Below are positions 13,301-24,545 of a stretch of DNA of 64,000 nucleotides, piece by piece. The first letter of the stretch is position 1. Every line of letters starts with the position of its first letter. This DNA is from Symsagittifera roscoffensis. Taxonomy: Eukaryota; Xenacoelomorpha; Acoela; Convolutidae. Both the position numbers and the translations under genes were made by a program. Location: NCBI RefSeq assembly GCF_963678635.1, contig NC_087068.1, positions 22,037,029 to 22,101,028 of the forward strand. Reading direction: 5' to 3'. Under the pieces are notes generated by a model. It made no database searches. It was not told where the DNA came from and saw only the letters and a list, made by a program, of their open reading frames with translations.

Positions 13301-14057
13301 TACCTTCATCTTGTGACCCACGTACACATTCGAGTCACTTCTGTCGCCGATCTGCAAATATAATAAGGATCAATGAAAATTCATAAGGATGAAATTTTCA
13401 AGTTTCCCCGTAATGCGGGAATTCGTTGTTGTTCCGACCACTCAAAGTGGGCAGGAACTTTGTTTTCAGGTGTGTTTTAGTTTTTTTTTTCATTTTTTTT
13501 TGTTTTCCACGCAAAATGAGGTACCACAAATAATCAACGGAATAATTCGAGTGATATATCATATTAATTTCAGGTCGTGATTCGAACGAAATTCAAAAAA
13601 AAACTTTCAACAAGTTGTCCCAGTGTCGAGAAAAACGTATTTCAAATTTGTCAAATTTCGAGCGAGTAAAGCGATCGAGTAACGCTCGTTATATATGAAA
13701 ATTAGCAGTGTAGGCTTGAGTTTATTATAAAAAAATTGATTTTACTGAAAAAAGTTTCGGTTGCTTCATTTAGCACTTCTCTGGTAAAGAAACTTTCAAA
13801 AAATATTTAACTTCTCCATCTACTTTTCTCAATTAATTTAATAAAATATTAGAGTGAGTTTCTGGTTCTCAAGAGTTCATAACTGATAATAATGAAGTTA
13901 CGAATATTTAAAAAAAACAGACTTGGAACTAAAATACCTAGGCTTTAGCGGCAGTATAGAAGTAAAACAAACCTGCACAACGGCCAAACCCGGCTTGAAA
14001 GCTGTGTTGGCCCTTCTGGCTGCATCTACTTCCACGAGTAAGGCCTCTTTCAGAGAT
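1352..14057 (-). CDS. MTHFD1: C1-tetrahydrofolate synthase, trifunctional (18 exons, 5' end incomplete)
   Basis: Exons in coding order: 13973-14057, 13178-13351, 12178-12254, 11772-11872, 11027-11269, 9998-10182, 9091-9146, 8054-8594, 7707-7809, 7384-7460, 6729-6938, 3782-3893, 3290-3471, 3009-3109, 2629-2806, 2234-2341, 1731-1883, 1352-1441. All introns are GT-AG and phases match at every junction, giving about 924 residues (human MTHFD1 has 935). The N-terminal third is methylene-THF dehydrogenase/cyclohydrolase: the catalytic YxxxK is in the 13178 exon, KDVDG in the 12178 exon and [11 protein letters not shown] in the 9998 exon. The rest is 10-formyl-THF synthetase: P-loop TPLGEGKST and [19 protein letters not shown] in the large 8054 exon, and [14 protein letters not shown] in the 3290 exon. 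The family interconverts one-carbon folates using NADP and ATP. The first coding exon (roughly 15-25 residues) was not found, so a mitochondrial presequence, and hence cytosolic versus mitochondrial location, cannot be judged. No lesion seen. Confidence 0.96.
4000..4310. repeat. Degenerate interspersed repeat in an MTHFD1 intron
   Basis: A locally GC-richer block inside the 3894-6728 intron. It contains poly-A stretches, CGGCGCGCGCTCGCCCC-like sequence, an 'aaagggggaccctttgg' motif and 'cccctgtcccgcacctaaat'. Similar motifs recur at about 29210-29480 (cggcgcgctacgtcccc and aaagggagaccctttgg), so both are probably fragments of one transposon family. Non-coding. Confidence 0.4.
4835..4962. repeat. 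Long inverted repeat (hairpin-forming), MITE-like
   Basis: Two arms of about 54 bp are near-perfect reverse complements separated by a short AT-rich loop (about 4889-4907). Each arm contains GAGTTTCATGTTC followed by GGCAGTAGCAGATTTTTGAA. The arms differ by a few substitutions and a small indel. It lies in the 3894-6728 intron of the MTHFD1-like gene. A foldback element is the simplest reading; a structured RNA is possible. Confidence 0.75.
5630..6040. repeat. Diverged copy of the 430-bp MITE-like repeat
   Basis: Same order of landmarks as the copy at 176-604: 'caacagacagttggaaaaga', a related start (gactcatgaacacaag), the interior, then 'gagtattcactacgttcatg' near 6030. It lies within the large MTHFD1 intron. 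Confidence 0.5.
9428..9900. repeat. Minisatellite, about 13 copies of a 37-bp unit
   Basis: Tandem array in the 9147-9997 intron of the MTHFD1-like gene. The unit begins ACCAATCCTAAGAAGTTACA and continues with an AACAAGTTCAAAATTA-like half. Units vary from about 33 to 38 bp and by substitution. There is no spacer between units and no coding potential. Confidence 0.85.
10560..10885. repeat. Copy of the MITE-like repeat family with extra 5' module
   Basis: Contains 'ggttcgtaagaatacactcg', 'cttcgcaagtgtaa', 'caacagacagttggaaaaga', 'gtcaatgaacgcaagtaaac' and, at the far end, 'tatataagagtctgaactac' followed by a CATTGATTCTC end. The same modules occur around 110-604. Inside the 10183-11026 intron of the MTHFD1-like gene. 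Confidence 0.5.
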
Positions 14058-15766
14058 CTGGAAAAAGAAGAGATTTCATTAAGGTTTTCAATTTAACACC
14101 ACACTCAACCCCATTAAACGTTTCGTTGGAAAACCGAGTGAACCAAAGACACATCTCGAATCCTTAATTCTAATTAATGAGTGACCGGAACGGAACATAA
14201 ACAGTTTCAAGAACAAAGTTATGTTACCTCGTAGCTCTTTAAATTTCACGAAATATTAAAGTTGTCAATTTTTCAATATGCCTAAGACCATTTAGGAAAA
14301 CGGGATCAATGGTGCTACTTCATTCCGAATTTTTTTGCGATACAAACAAAGAGCAGCAATGCAAGCTAGCGAATAAAAAAAAGGGGGAAAATACAATTGA
14401 CAACAGAGGAGAAACTGAGCTTTGCACCACTTGCGATTAAAACAGAAAAACACTAAAGAACTATCAAAGAGGACTTCGGAAGTTGCAACCGTAGAAGAAA
14501 CAACTGGAAACAAAAAGAATGAAAATAATTTTTTTATGATTAATCGTACTAAAAAACTTTAAAGAGTTCCAATTCGGGTTAAAATGGAGGATTTAAAAAA
14601 TTATATATAGGACCGAAACTTTAATGATTAGGTGAAGGTAAATAAGACGGTAGAATTAAATCCGACAGCCTATTAGCTGAAAATCAACCAAAATTGTTCG
14701 GCAAAATCCTATTGGAAAAGACACATGTATTGCCAAAATATTATCCCCAAAAACCATATAGGTACCGAAATCAAGGTGGTATACAATTCGGAAACTAAAA
14801 CGAAGGCAAAATCGAAAGCCGCAAAAAAAATATCAGCAAAAAAGTAATATCGATGTTTTATAACTATCAAAATGAATGAAGATACTTTTGAGGAAAACAT
14901 GTGGAAACAAAAAAAATGCAAAATTGGCATCGGATCAAAACTTACCAAGCGGTAACAAAACAGAAAAAACCTCAGCACAAGCCCTTAACAAAAAATATGA
15001 GTTTACCCTTCCCCTCGTAAACTCGAAAAAAGAAGTTGAAAATAACAACGAAATTTTAGTAAATAGAGTTGGTAAAATTACAACCGATGTAGAAAAAAAA
15101 TTTCGAATCGGTTGGATTTTTAAAATGCGAAGACAAACAACTGTAGCGAAATTTGTTGGCACCAAAAATAAACGATTCTTAGATCTGGCGACTAAGCCGA
15201 CAAAACGTAAGCAGACAATAGGTCGCAATTTTTTGAACACGAATTTTTACCGTTTGAAAAGACAGGTTCTTATCAGGTTCAAAACCAGAATCTTTGCCTT
15301 CCCAGTCATATTCGTTACCTCAAGGCCAAGTGTGCAGGAGACGTAATTAAAAAAAATTGAATTCGTTATGAGCCAAGGCTTCACCAGGAGTTGATGAGTC
15401 CTATAAACAAAGTTGTTTACGGAAAAAGTAGTATCCGATTGCAATCCGTTGCTTATTGCAAAGGTAAAAACCTGAAAAATACTTTCAGTTTCAGAAAAAC
15501 AGCTGAGAAACAACCACCAGCATAAAAAGGGCTTCCAGTATTTACCGAGCGGTCACTAAGCCAACAACACGTGAGTAGACGCCCATTGAGCCAAAATCCA
15601 AACACTGCCATACGAAACTGTTGTCAAAAAAATTCGTTAATTATAGTAAGAACTGTTTAGATCAGACATGAATTCTATGCTTTGGAAATTAATCCTACTA
15701 ACGCAAGTGGACAAATTAAAATACGACAAATCAATTGTTCCTGAATAAAAATCAATTTCATAGATA

Positions 15767-15840
15767 CTAAAAAAAGATCTGACTTGGACTCCAACCTAAG
15801 ACCTCTGGGTGCAAAAGCAACCACGTTATCTCAAGACCAA
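15767..15840 (-). repeat. tRNA-like SINE head
   Basis: On the minus strand there is a tRNA-like segment with a B-box match (GGTTGGAGTCC) followed within about 15 nt by an oligo-T run, as in a Pol III transcription unit. No intact tRNA cloverleaf could be drawn, so I call it SINE-derived. Confidence 0.4.
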
Positions 15841-16021
15841 TTAAGAATGAACCTGGAAGCTTTAACCATTCTAATAAAAGCAATTTCAACTTTCGACAAT
15901 AGAAAAAAATTAATTTACAAAAAAAAAGATAAATCAAAATACTTCTTAAAATTAAGTTCAAAATTTTACACTGGGGTACAATGAATAAGTAAACACATAA
16001 TTTCAAAGAGCAAAGGATTGA

Positions 16022-16215
16022 GCAGCCGTGAACATGTGGGGTAAGGTACGCGTCTCTCAACACGATGGTCGTGCATTCGAATCCCACTTCGGTCACTACT
16101 GGAGGGGTCCCAAAGTCATCCGTCTCCTCAAGGTGGGACTGGCTGCGGCGAACTGGATGACATCACCCTCTCCCACGGTTGGTCCTGCATTGGGCTGGAC
16201 CGGGGCTAATAAAAA
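16022..16215 (+). repeat. tRNA-derived SINE
   Basis: The head (about 16028-16100) resembles a tRNA: an A-box-like TGGGGTAAGGTAC, a possible anticodon arm, a B box in GCATTCGAATCCCAC, and outer bases GTGA and TCAC that can pair. It is followed by a GC-rich SINE body of about 110 bp. The GC-rich block stands out sharply from the AT-rich surroundings. Not a functional tRNA gene, because the acceptor stem is imperfect. Confidence 0.65.
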
Positions 16216-17869
16216 GAGCGAAGGAAAAAAATTTCCGCAAAAAAAAAGTTTAAATATATATTTAACCTTTTTTTGACCCCGGACCAAGTCACTTTTTTGC
16301 CAAGCCAGTCTCATTTTTCCACGGTAAAAAGAGTATGCCAACTTAATCAGTGTCGCAAAGAACCAATTTGAGCCGACATATTCAGATTTCTTATGTTGTT
16401 TGAGAGGATGTTTCCGCATCAAGAACACGTCCGAAACTACTTAGAATAGACTAGCTGTTTTCGACTTCAATGCAAGAATTCTCGAATTTCGACCAGGCTG
16501 AGACCTTTTAAGTAGTTTCATTTTATATGCGTTAAAACTTAAACCCTAAACGTTGATTAGTTGCAGCGAAAAAGACAAAACGGAAAGTAAAAATATTTCA
16601 TTCCTTTGCTCGTTGAAATGTGTCTACTTATTCATTGTAGCCCAGTGTACTTGAAAAAAGTAAATAAACCGACTTTAACAAAAATGTCATACGTTTATCT
16701 CGAATAATGTTCATTAAAACTTTAAATATTTTTGCAATCAATTAACATTTAACGAAAGTCAACTAAACCGAAAAAACTTTGGTTCGCTCCTGTTAAAACC
16801 GAAACCAAAAAAAAATTGTCACAGCAGAAGTTTGAGCTCTCAAATTTTGAAACTTAAATTTCGTCAGAGCCTATCCCTCTTGAAGACACACAATAGCGTG
16901 AGAGCCTTTCCTTTCCGAAGACCGCTATAAACCATTCAATAACCAAAAACCAACGTAAATTTTTATCAGATACTTGCAAATTACGACAACCTTCAATTAT
17001 AGCAAAAACTGTTTAAATCAGAAAAAAACCCATCCTCTCGAAAGCAAGCCGATAACAAACCGTAGCAGATACCATAAATGCCTTTGAAAAAAAAAACGGA
17101 CAGTTCACCGAAAAAAAATAGCCTAAAACCACGAATCCGAAAAAAAACATGAACATTTTTTCGATAAGTTAAGATTAAAAAATAAGTACTACCTAAAACG
17201 GACTCAAAAGTTATAATTGAACCTTGAAGAAAATGAACATGTCAGCCTGCATGTGAAGGTAACTGCAAGTATTTTTAATAGATTTGTCAGACGAGTTGTT
17301 TACAGGGAAAAAGCCGAGTTAACGATTACATGACACTTGCTCTCGTAAGTGTAATAAATTGAAAAACCAATTTTGAAGTTAAAAGTTATGTACAACTGTG
17401 CCTCCATTTCTACCATCACTTCTCATGAACTAAATATTTAACTTAGAATTCACAAGTCACGAGGAGTTGAAAAAACTCAATTCAGATTTCTTCACTTCAA
17501 ATTTTTAAAGTCATTGATAAAACATAAGTAGTCACGAGCTGTGCAAAAAGCATTGAAATTTCCGACAACTAATCATTTTGAAAAACTTTAGAAAAACAAT
17601 TATTTTCAGTTTTTAGATTCTTTGCGTTTCTTTGCAATGCGAGAACCCATTTCAAAATAAAAAAGTTAGCAATCCTGTGTTTTCCACATAGAATTGGGTA
17701 CGACTAAGACGTTCGACAGGGTCGAATGGTGTAACACATTGAAAGCGTTTCAGCTTTCATTTCAGTTATATTTCAAAAATTAAGTAAGAATTATCTCGAA
17801 AAGTAATAATACTAGCGTTTAACGCACCTCCAGTGCTTCGAATTTTTTAAACTTTTAAATACATTTTGA

Positions 17870-19060
17870 AAAACGTCATCTTGATAAAAGCGTCACCTCG
17901 AAAATCTAATGGGCCTCTGGAGAAATTTGGAGGCCAGATTTGCAACCACTGAGAGCACCCTACTAAACGGTTTGGAAATTCGAACTTCACGGTTGGGAGA
18001 ACCTGAGAGCACCCTACTATACGGCTGGGACTTTGCCAGATTTGAGACGCCAAGGTATACGCTGACAATAAGGTTGTGTCTTCATCAAGTTAGTAGTTTC
18101 AAATTTTGCGAATTTCTTTGTAGATAATTTCTTGAAGAAATTTTAAAGAAAAATCAAAAAAACGTCAAATCTCGAAAACTAAAACTATTTGAACAATCAT
18201 TTTTGGATGCAAGATTTGCAACACCTTAGAGTAGCCTGATAGCACCAAACTACAGGGTTGAGAATTTCAAATTTTGAAACAATGAACTTAGGTTTTCAGA
18301 AAATTTTGAAAAAAATCAAAAAAAAAACGTCACATCTCGAAAACTACAAAGAATTGAGCAGTCATATTTGGGGGCAAGATTCGCAATCCTTGAGAGTACT
18401 CTAACAGAACCCAACTACAATGTTGGGAATTTCAGATTTTGCGAAAAAATATATTATAAATTTTCAGAAATTTTTTTTGAAAAAATCTTAAAAAACGTCA
18501 TATCTCGAAAACTACAAGGATTTGCAACTCCCTGGAGTACCCTGACAGCACCCAACTACCGGGTTGTGAATTTCAAATTTTGAAAAATAATTAATTTAAG
18601 TTATCTGAAAATTTTTGAAAAAATCACAAAAAACGTCATATCTCGAAAACTACAAGGATTTGACCAGTCATAATTGGAGGCAAGATTCGCAATCCTTAAT
18701 AGTACTCTGACAGTACCCAACTACAGAATTGGGAACTTCAAGTTTTTTTAAATTATATTGTAATTTGAGTTTTCGGAAAATTTATGAAAAAATCATCAAA
18801 ATCGTCTTATCTCGTAAACTCGGAGGCCAAATTCGAACCCCTTGGTGAATCCGGACAGCATCCCAATATTGGGCTGCTTATTTTAAACCCGGCGAATTAA
18901 CCACTAAAATCAGACTGGAAAATCAAAAGAAAAAATTCTCAACCATTGAATATACGATATAGCTTAAACGTGCCAAAATTCTTTCGTTCAACTTGCAAAA
19001 ATAATACGTTGAAAAAGCTTAAACATGGCGAGATAGTGAAGCCCGCATTTAAAAAAATAA
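17870..19060 (+). repeat. Satellite-like cluster A, about 165-bp period, with terminal unit
   Basis: At least six units share the core TATCTCGAAAACTACAAGGA, then 'ggaggcaagattcgcaatcc', 'gagagtac(c/t)ctgacagc' and 'acccaactacagggttggga', followed by an A/T-rich linker. The conserved CGTCAxATCTCG start recurs at about 18163, 18328, 18496, 18634 and 18803, a spacing of about 138-169 bp. The cluster ends in a distinct terminal unit (about 18930-19060) with 'aatatacgatatagcttaaa' and 'gtgaagcccgcattt'. The same unit-plus-terminal architecture occurs in the clusters at 23.9, 37.2 and 38.3 kb. Confidence 0.8.
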
Positions 19061-19494
19061 AAGATTTTTTACTTCTCAAATTGTTTTACAGTTTTATTTT
19101 TTGCGGCCGCAAATCTGTCGAAAACGTTGGTAATAAGGCTAGTTGATTATTTTCTTATAAAACAAGCTGGCAATTGCTAGTTCTGGATGCTTTACTAAGA
19201 AATACCGGTCCGCAAAAAAGTTCAAGAAATAGCTGGTTTTAATTTCCTTTTCTGCAAAAATACCTGCTGTATGAATTTTGTGCGCTATTTGCGCAAACAA
19301 ATCGAAAACCAGTAAAACTATTTTCTTTCCAAAATCTTCAAGAATTCGAATTTTTTGCGGATCGCGATTTCTAAGTATAGTACCAAGAACTAAAAACTGT
19401 CAGCATAATCAAGTGCAAAATAATGAACTTAACTTTTTACTGACGTATTTGACAAAATGTGAGCCTTAAATAAAAAAACTGTTCAAAAAGCACA

Positions 19495-19830
19495 CATAGT
19501 CAACAGACAGTTCGAAAAGAGTCAATGAACGCAAGTAAACAGAACAAAAATACTGACTTGTTTTTTGAAAAAAAAAATCACAACTTTCAAATTTCAACGA
19601 AAAAAATAGTTGTGCTTAAAGCTTTTTGAATTTCTAGAACAATTTATGATTCGTGCTTTTTTGATAAATTTAACGCAACTTGAGAAAACTAGGTCAAAAG
19701 TAAAAGTTTTCGAAAACTACAAAGAATTGAGCAGTCATATTTGGAGGCAAGTTTCGCAATCCTTGAGAGTACTCTGACAGAACTCAACTACAGGGTTGGG
19801 AATTTCAGATTTTGCGAAAAAAATTAAGGT
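19495..19830 (+). repeat. MITE fragment followed by one 165-bp repeat unit
   Basis: 19495-19700 matches the left half of the 430-bp MITE-like family (gtcaatgaacgcaagtaaac). 19705-19830 is a single unit of the satellite-like family, joined directly to it. The junction suggests that one element inserted into, or recombined with, the other. Confidence 0.6.
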
Positions 19831-20679
19831 AAATTTTCCCTAAATGCACCCCTGCTCTAGCGTATAAGTAGTCTAACTAAACATACCATCTCAGCAAAAA
19901 AAAAAATCAGAGTACTTTTTCCCGTCACTTTGTTTGAAATAATTTTCGCGATTCACATTACGACTGAAATCCTTACACCTTTTAAAGCAATTTTTAAATT
20001 CTCACTTGGCCAACTTCGTTCCACTTAACACGGCTCCCACTGACATCTCAAATCTGAAAACAGCTCTTCAGTCAAGTTCAAGGTGTAACGGCGCTTTTTT
20101 CGGTGTAATACTACAGGGATGTGTCAAAAACTAGAACATACAAAGAGCAAATGACCTATTTCAGACAGAAATACAAAATGTAATAAGGTCGTCTGAAAAT
20201 TGATATTTGCTAGCAAAAAATGCTCAAAATTGGCAGATTGCTGTTTTTGATTAACTCAATGAAGATTGATACGTTTCGAGGTCTAAAACAGACAAACGGT
20301 GAGATAATTGAACCTCAAGAGGACGAAAGTGTGAAATAAAGTCCAATTTTATTAAGTAAATCTGTATAGTTCAAACAAATCCGTACTATATTTACAAACC
20401 GGGGGACATAAAGGCGTGAAGTGAAGTTCATATCTCTTACATGTATTTGGAAGAAACTCTATCAAAATCAGTAATTAAAAAAAATTTTGGATCAAGTGAA
20501 CAATCTCCCCCAGAAAAAGTCGCTTTATAAGCCTCAATTTTATTGATTCTTTTTTTTTCACTCTGAATGTAATTTTTGAGCTTCGATATGGTAAATTTTG
20601 CCGTTCCACTATCGTTGGAGAATCTGATTTATGATTTCATATAATTCAAACTATTTTGAAGTGGTTATAAACATGTCTC

Positions 20680-21010
20680 AAGTACCTATTGAGCTATCAC
20701 CCCCCCCCCCCCCCCTCCACGCTAGAACGGAAATCTTCGACTTATTGTTCCGACCACTATAAAAATGGGGAGGAAATTTGTACGCGGGAGTATTTTAGTT
20801 TTTTCTTGTTTTTTGTTTTCCGCGCAAAATCAGGTACCACACATAATCATTGGATTGGGTCGAGTGATCTGTCATTCTAAAGCCTTTTCAGTCGTGATTC
20901 GACGGACTATAAAAAATTTCGAAAATTTTTTCTCAGCGTCGAGAAAAACGCGTTTGAAATTTTCAATTTTTGGGTCTAATTTCGAGCGAAAAAAGCGAGC
21001 GAGCAGGTTT
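20680..21010. repeat. Interspersed repeat fragment with poly-C tract
   Basis: Contains a run of about 19 C, then 'cgaccactataaaaatgggg', 'ttttccgcgcaaaatcaggt', 'accacacataatcattggat', 'gagtgatctgtcattc' and 'cagtcgtgattcgacgg'. The same string of modules recurs, mostly diverged, at about 13420-13590 and, in reverse, at 30895-31020. It is non-coding despite short ORFs. Confidence 0.45.
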
Positions 21011-21391
21011 ATTTTGCTTCATTTTATTCAAGTACAGTTTTTGCAATTTTTTTACCGCCAGTTCGGGAATCAAAAAATTCTAAAAACTCATCAAACAATT
21101 TAAAATTTCTAATATATTAATTTTTTTTTCCAAGTCGTTTTCTTAAAAAAACAATTGTCCAATTCGCTTATTTTACTATTGGTGTCGAATATGCCTAAGC
21201 TCTAGTTTCTCGGTCAGATCCTTTTATCACAATACGCAGAAAAACGACAATATTATGAAAAAAAAAACGGTTTTTTTTGTATGTCTTAAGACTATGGTCG
21301 GAACATTCTGTGCTACTGCACAGTAATCGGCTATCCTTTCATTTATGCTTTATGTCACCTTAACCGTCCATTTTTTAGATGAGATTAGAAA

Positions 21392-22360
21392 TTAGCAATC
21401 GGTTGGCGCTTGAGCCAACACAGAGTCAATGTCGTCAGGGCAGTGTCTTTCGGGACACTTTTCATATGCCTCTCCCCATGGTCTGTTCACAATATAACCC
21501 CTAGTAACCCCCTTCCTCTCTTTCATCTCCTTAGCCCACCTCTGAAGATTAATATAGCTCTCCGCGTCTACAAATTTAGCCGCATTAGGATACAATCTAT
21601 CCAGGACAAGGTTCCCATAATAAGTCCACGCGGCGATATCCGCAATTGTAAACTCATCACCAGCTATGAATTTATTCTTCTCCAGCTGTTTGTCTAAAAC
21701 GTCCATTTGTCGTTTTATTTCCATGGTAAACCGATTCAAGCAGTATTTCATTTTTTCAGGCGCGTACTTCCAGAAATGTCCGAAACCTCCTCCTAAGAGT
21801 GGGGTAGCACCATGAGCCCAAAACAACCAGTTTAAAGTTTCAGTTCGCTTAGCTGGCTCTGTTGGGATAAATCGACCATATTTTTCAGCAAGGTAGAGCA
21901 AAATATGACCAGACTCGAAAACACGCTGTGGCGGAGTAACGGATTGATCGAGAATACAAGGAATTTTTCCATTAGGGTTCACAGCTGTGAAGCCTGAAGT
22001 AAACTGATCCCCTTGGCCTATATTGATCAGATGCGAATCATACTCCGCTTCTTTCACACCGGCATCTAGTAACTCTTCCAGCATTATATTAACTTTCTGC
22101 CCATTGGGCGTGGCCAGAGCGTATACCTGTATAGGGTGTTTTCCAACCGGTAACTCCTTCTCAGTTCTGGCTCCAGAGGTTGGTAGATTCTGACTGGCAT
22201 TTGAAGCCAATTGACCTAACTCGGCCATCGTCCAGACTTCCGGAGGCACGTAGGCTTCAGCCATTTCGGAAAATCTTCGCAAATGGTTGCAAGATTGTCT
22301 AGCTCGAGTTGAAATATGTTTGAATGAAAAAACTCGAGAATACGAGAGTATCTTTATCAT
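21392..22360 (-). CDS. YghU-type (nu-class-like) glutathione S-transferase, intronless
   Basis: One uninterrupted reading frame, 322 codons from the first ATG (22358-22360) or 290 from a second ATG at 22262-22264. The shorter form matches the usual bacterial YghU length (about 288). Visible family features are KHPIQVYALATPNGQKV (N-terminal thioredoxin-like domain with the TPNGQK glutathione-binding loop), NPNGKIPCI, FESGHILLYLAEKYG, an alpha-helical C-terminal domain with RTETLNWLFW, GGGFGHF and FIAGDEFTIADIAAW, and the end motif RGYIVNRPWG. Family members reduce disulfides or peroxides using two glutathiones. The 32-residue N-terminal extension is rich in Arg and Ser and poor in acids, so a mitochondrial presequence is possible. 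There are no introns, unlike neighbouring genes. Similarity to bacterial and fungal YghU/Ure2-like proteins makes ancient horizontal transfer plausible but unproven. No lesion seen. Confidence 0.93.
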   Translation of the reverse strand: MIKILSYSRVFSFKHISTRARQSCNHLRRFSEMAEAYVPPEVWTMAELGQLASNASQNLPTSGARTEKELPVGKHPIQVYALATPNGQKVNIMLEELLDAGVKEAEYDSHLINIGQGDQFTSGFTAVNPNGKIPCILDQSVTPPQRVFESGHILLYLAEKYGRFIPTEPAKRTETLNWLFWAHGATPLLGGGFGHFWKYAPEKMKYCLNRFTMEIKRQMDVLDKQLEKNKFIAGDEFTIADIAAWTYYGNLVLDRLYPNAAKFVDAESYINLQRWAKEMKERKGVTRGYIVNRPWGEAYEKCPERHCPDDIDSVLAQAPTDC

Positions 22361-23384
22361 GCACAAATGATTGGTCAATAGTAATTTTCAAGATATGTCT
22401 GCTTGCAATTGCTTGAAGCCAAACAAATTTCAGTCCGAAAACTAAGTCTCTTTCTAGCAAAACTAACTGAAATTGAACAAAATCAATATCATACCTAAAG
22501 ACCACCTAAATATTCAACAAATTTGTAACAAAAAAAAACAAAATTTTACATTCTATTGAAACAAGAGCAGCCGTTTGCTGCAAAGACGCGCACCATAATC
22601 CGACAACAAAAAAACAAAAGAAAGAAAAATCGAACACTTTATGAGATAGTATTTTCCAAATTTCTGGAAGATTTTTTTAGTATATTTTTAGTACATGAGC
22701 CGTCGTCATTTTTTACGCCGGATGATTTAACGCTATTACATATTACCCTTTGAATGTTTTAAATCGCTACTATGTAACTTCAACAAAAAAATTACTCAAT
22801 TTTAATCTGGTAATTAGACATTGCGGTATTTCATTATGCGCGAAACGATCTCTCGCGTAAGATTGCAAAATGAGACTTCCGATTTCGATATGTTCATGAT
22901 AAAAAAAACCAGTCAACGATAAGTCTCGTTTTTAGCACATCTAAATACCATGGCCTAGCAGTTGCAGATATTTTGGCGCCGAAATTGGAGTGATTTTCTT
23001 TGATAATTAGCGTCAGCAATTTCCCGCTCTTTAGAAAATGCGTTTGAATTATTCTGAAAATTTCCCGCCTTTTTCGGCACTGTTGTACTTCAGCACTGTT
23101 GAACGCCCCCTCTTCGCACCATTTGCGATAGAAATATGAATGTCTATGATTAAAATCAAACGGAAAAAATTGACAAAAAAACTTCAAAAAATCGTGTCAT
23201 AAAAATTTGCAATAAAAGCCCAAAAAATCCGGAAAAAAATTGCCTGCATCATCAAAAACTTTACAATGACCTTTCGGAATGCTACAAGGAAACCAATTTG
23301 TCAAAAAATCATTTCTGCGGAACTAATTTGACAAAATTACACAGACCAACGATAATCTAAATTAGCTGAAATTTTCTTTTTGCA

Positions 23385-23650
23385 AAAAAAAAAACAGGTC
23401 TCGACTGGAATCAAACTCCCGGGCTTTGTCGTTCTGAGTATACGGGTTACAGCAACTTGGAAGAAAGCTGAACCTTCAAAAAAAGTTCAGCTACGAAAGC
23501 TAAGCCGACAAAATAAACAGACGGACGATAGCCAGAAAACGCACAAAAACTCAAGTTTGCAAAAAAAAAGGTTCCGACCGGATTCGAAACGCAACCCTTT
23601 GCGGTCTCAAGAAGTTGGGTTATCTCTACTCCAGATGTGCCGGATGGTTG
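23385..23650 (-). repeat. Two tRNA-like SINE segments in tandem
   Basis: On the minus strand, two segments (about 23385-23460 and 23567-23650) each show a B box (GTTTGATTCC and GTTTCGAATCC) followed a few nucleotides later by T-runs of 9 or more. This fits Pol III units. Related sequence lies at about 32335-32400 (TGTTCGATTCC). Confidence 0.5.
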
Positions 23651-23929
23651 ATTGAAATTGAATTTATGATAACCCAGCGACATCAAAGACGTAAAATATC
23701 TTGGCAGAAAAGGAAAATTCTTAACTACAAAAACATTATGTCCCTTTTCCCCTCAGACCACACCCAAGTACGCCAAACTTTTTTGATCCCCAAACGACGC
23801 AATACAAGCCCACTAGATCGATAAAACCGAAACATATTAAGCCGATGAAAAAGACAGAAAATGAAAGAAAAAAAGAAGAAATTTTCACATATCGAGCTAG
23901 TAAAATTACTAACTAGAGTGTAACTCACC

Positions 23930-24545
23930 TCCAGTGCTTTGAAATTTTAACAACTCAAAAAAGCATATATTGGAAGCAAGATCTGAATCCTTTGAACGTA
24001 CCCTGGCAGAACCCAATTACAGGGTTGGTAATTTCAAGTTTTTATTCACGTTTTTTAAATTCAGAAATAAGAAAAGGCACATCTCGGAAACTCAAATTAA
24101 CTGAGCAGTCTTATTTGGACGTAAGATATGCAACTCCTGACGGTACTCTTACAGAACCCAAATACAGCGTTGCGAATGTTAAAGTTTGAGAAAACCGTAA
24201 AAAACGTCATATCTCGAAAACTACAAGGACTTGAGCAGTCCTATTTGGAGGCAAAATTTGCAACTCCTGAGAGTACCCTGAGTCTTTCCGAAAACACAAC
24301 CAGATAATTAATCATTCAAATTGAACCCAAGAATAACGCTGACTTTTTATCACTATTTCTGTCTATTTTTCTAATTCTTACTGCTTCAGACCATGAATAT
24401 AACAGCAACTGCCACGGAAAACGACGCACTATATCAGCATCGAAGAGCGCACAATCGTGGGAAAAGTTGAAAACATGGCTAGATGGTGAAGCCCGCATTT
24501 AATTATATAATAGATAGATAATAGATAGAAAGATAGATAGATTTA
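23930..24545 (+). repeat. Satellite-like cluster C with terminal unit and GATA repeat
   Basis: About two and a half units of the 165-bp family (atctcgaaaactacaagga at about 24210) are followed by a terminal unit containing 'gatggtgaagcccgcattta'. An irregular (GATA)n/(TAGA)n microsatellite follows at 24510-24545. The order matches the clusters in the YIPF4 intron. Confidence 0.75.

Larger units (their letters stand above)
14058..21391. other. Repeat-rich region upstream of the recovered MTHFD1 exons, no gene identified
   Basis: This holds tRNA-derived SINE sequence, a 165-bp-period satellite-like cluster, MITE fragments and AT-rich filler. The missing first coding exon of the MTHFD1-like gene should lie here or further upstream (higher coordinates). 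Several AT-rich ORFs, the longest 156 codons at 14876-15346, show no recognisable domain and look fortuitous. A run of about 19 C at 20700-20718 lies in another repeat copy. Confidence 0.55.

Noticed and set aside
1352..14057. Non-canonical splice sites, as in some fast-evolving tunicates
   Set aside because: All introns I resolved in the three spliced genes are GT-AG with consistent phase.
14876..15346. 156-codon plus-strand ORF
   Set aside because: Lys/Asn-rich frame in AT-rich DNA with an equally long opposite-strand frame and no domain; looks like chance.
16022..16100. Functional tRNA gene
   Set aside because: The A and B boxes are visible but the acceptor stem pairs poorly and a SINE body follows directly.
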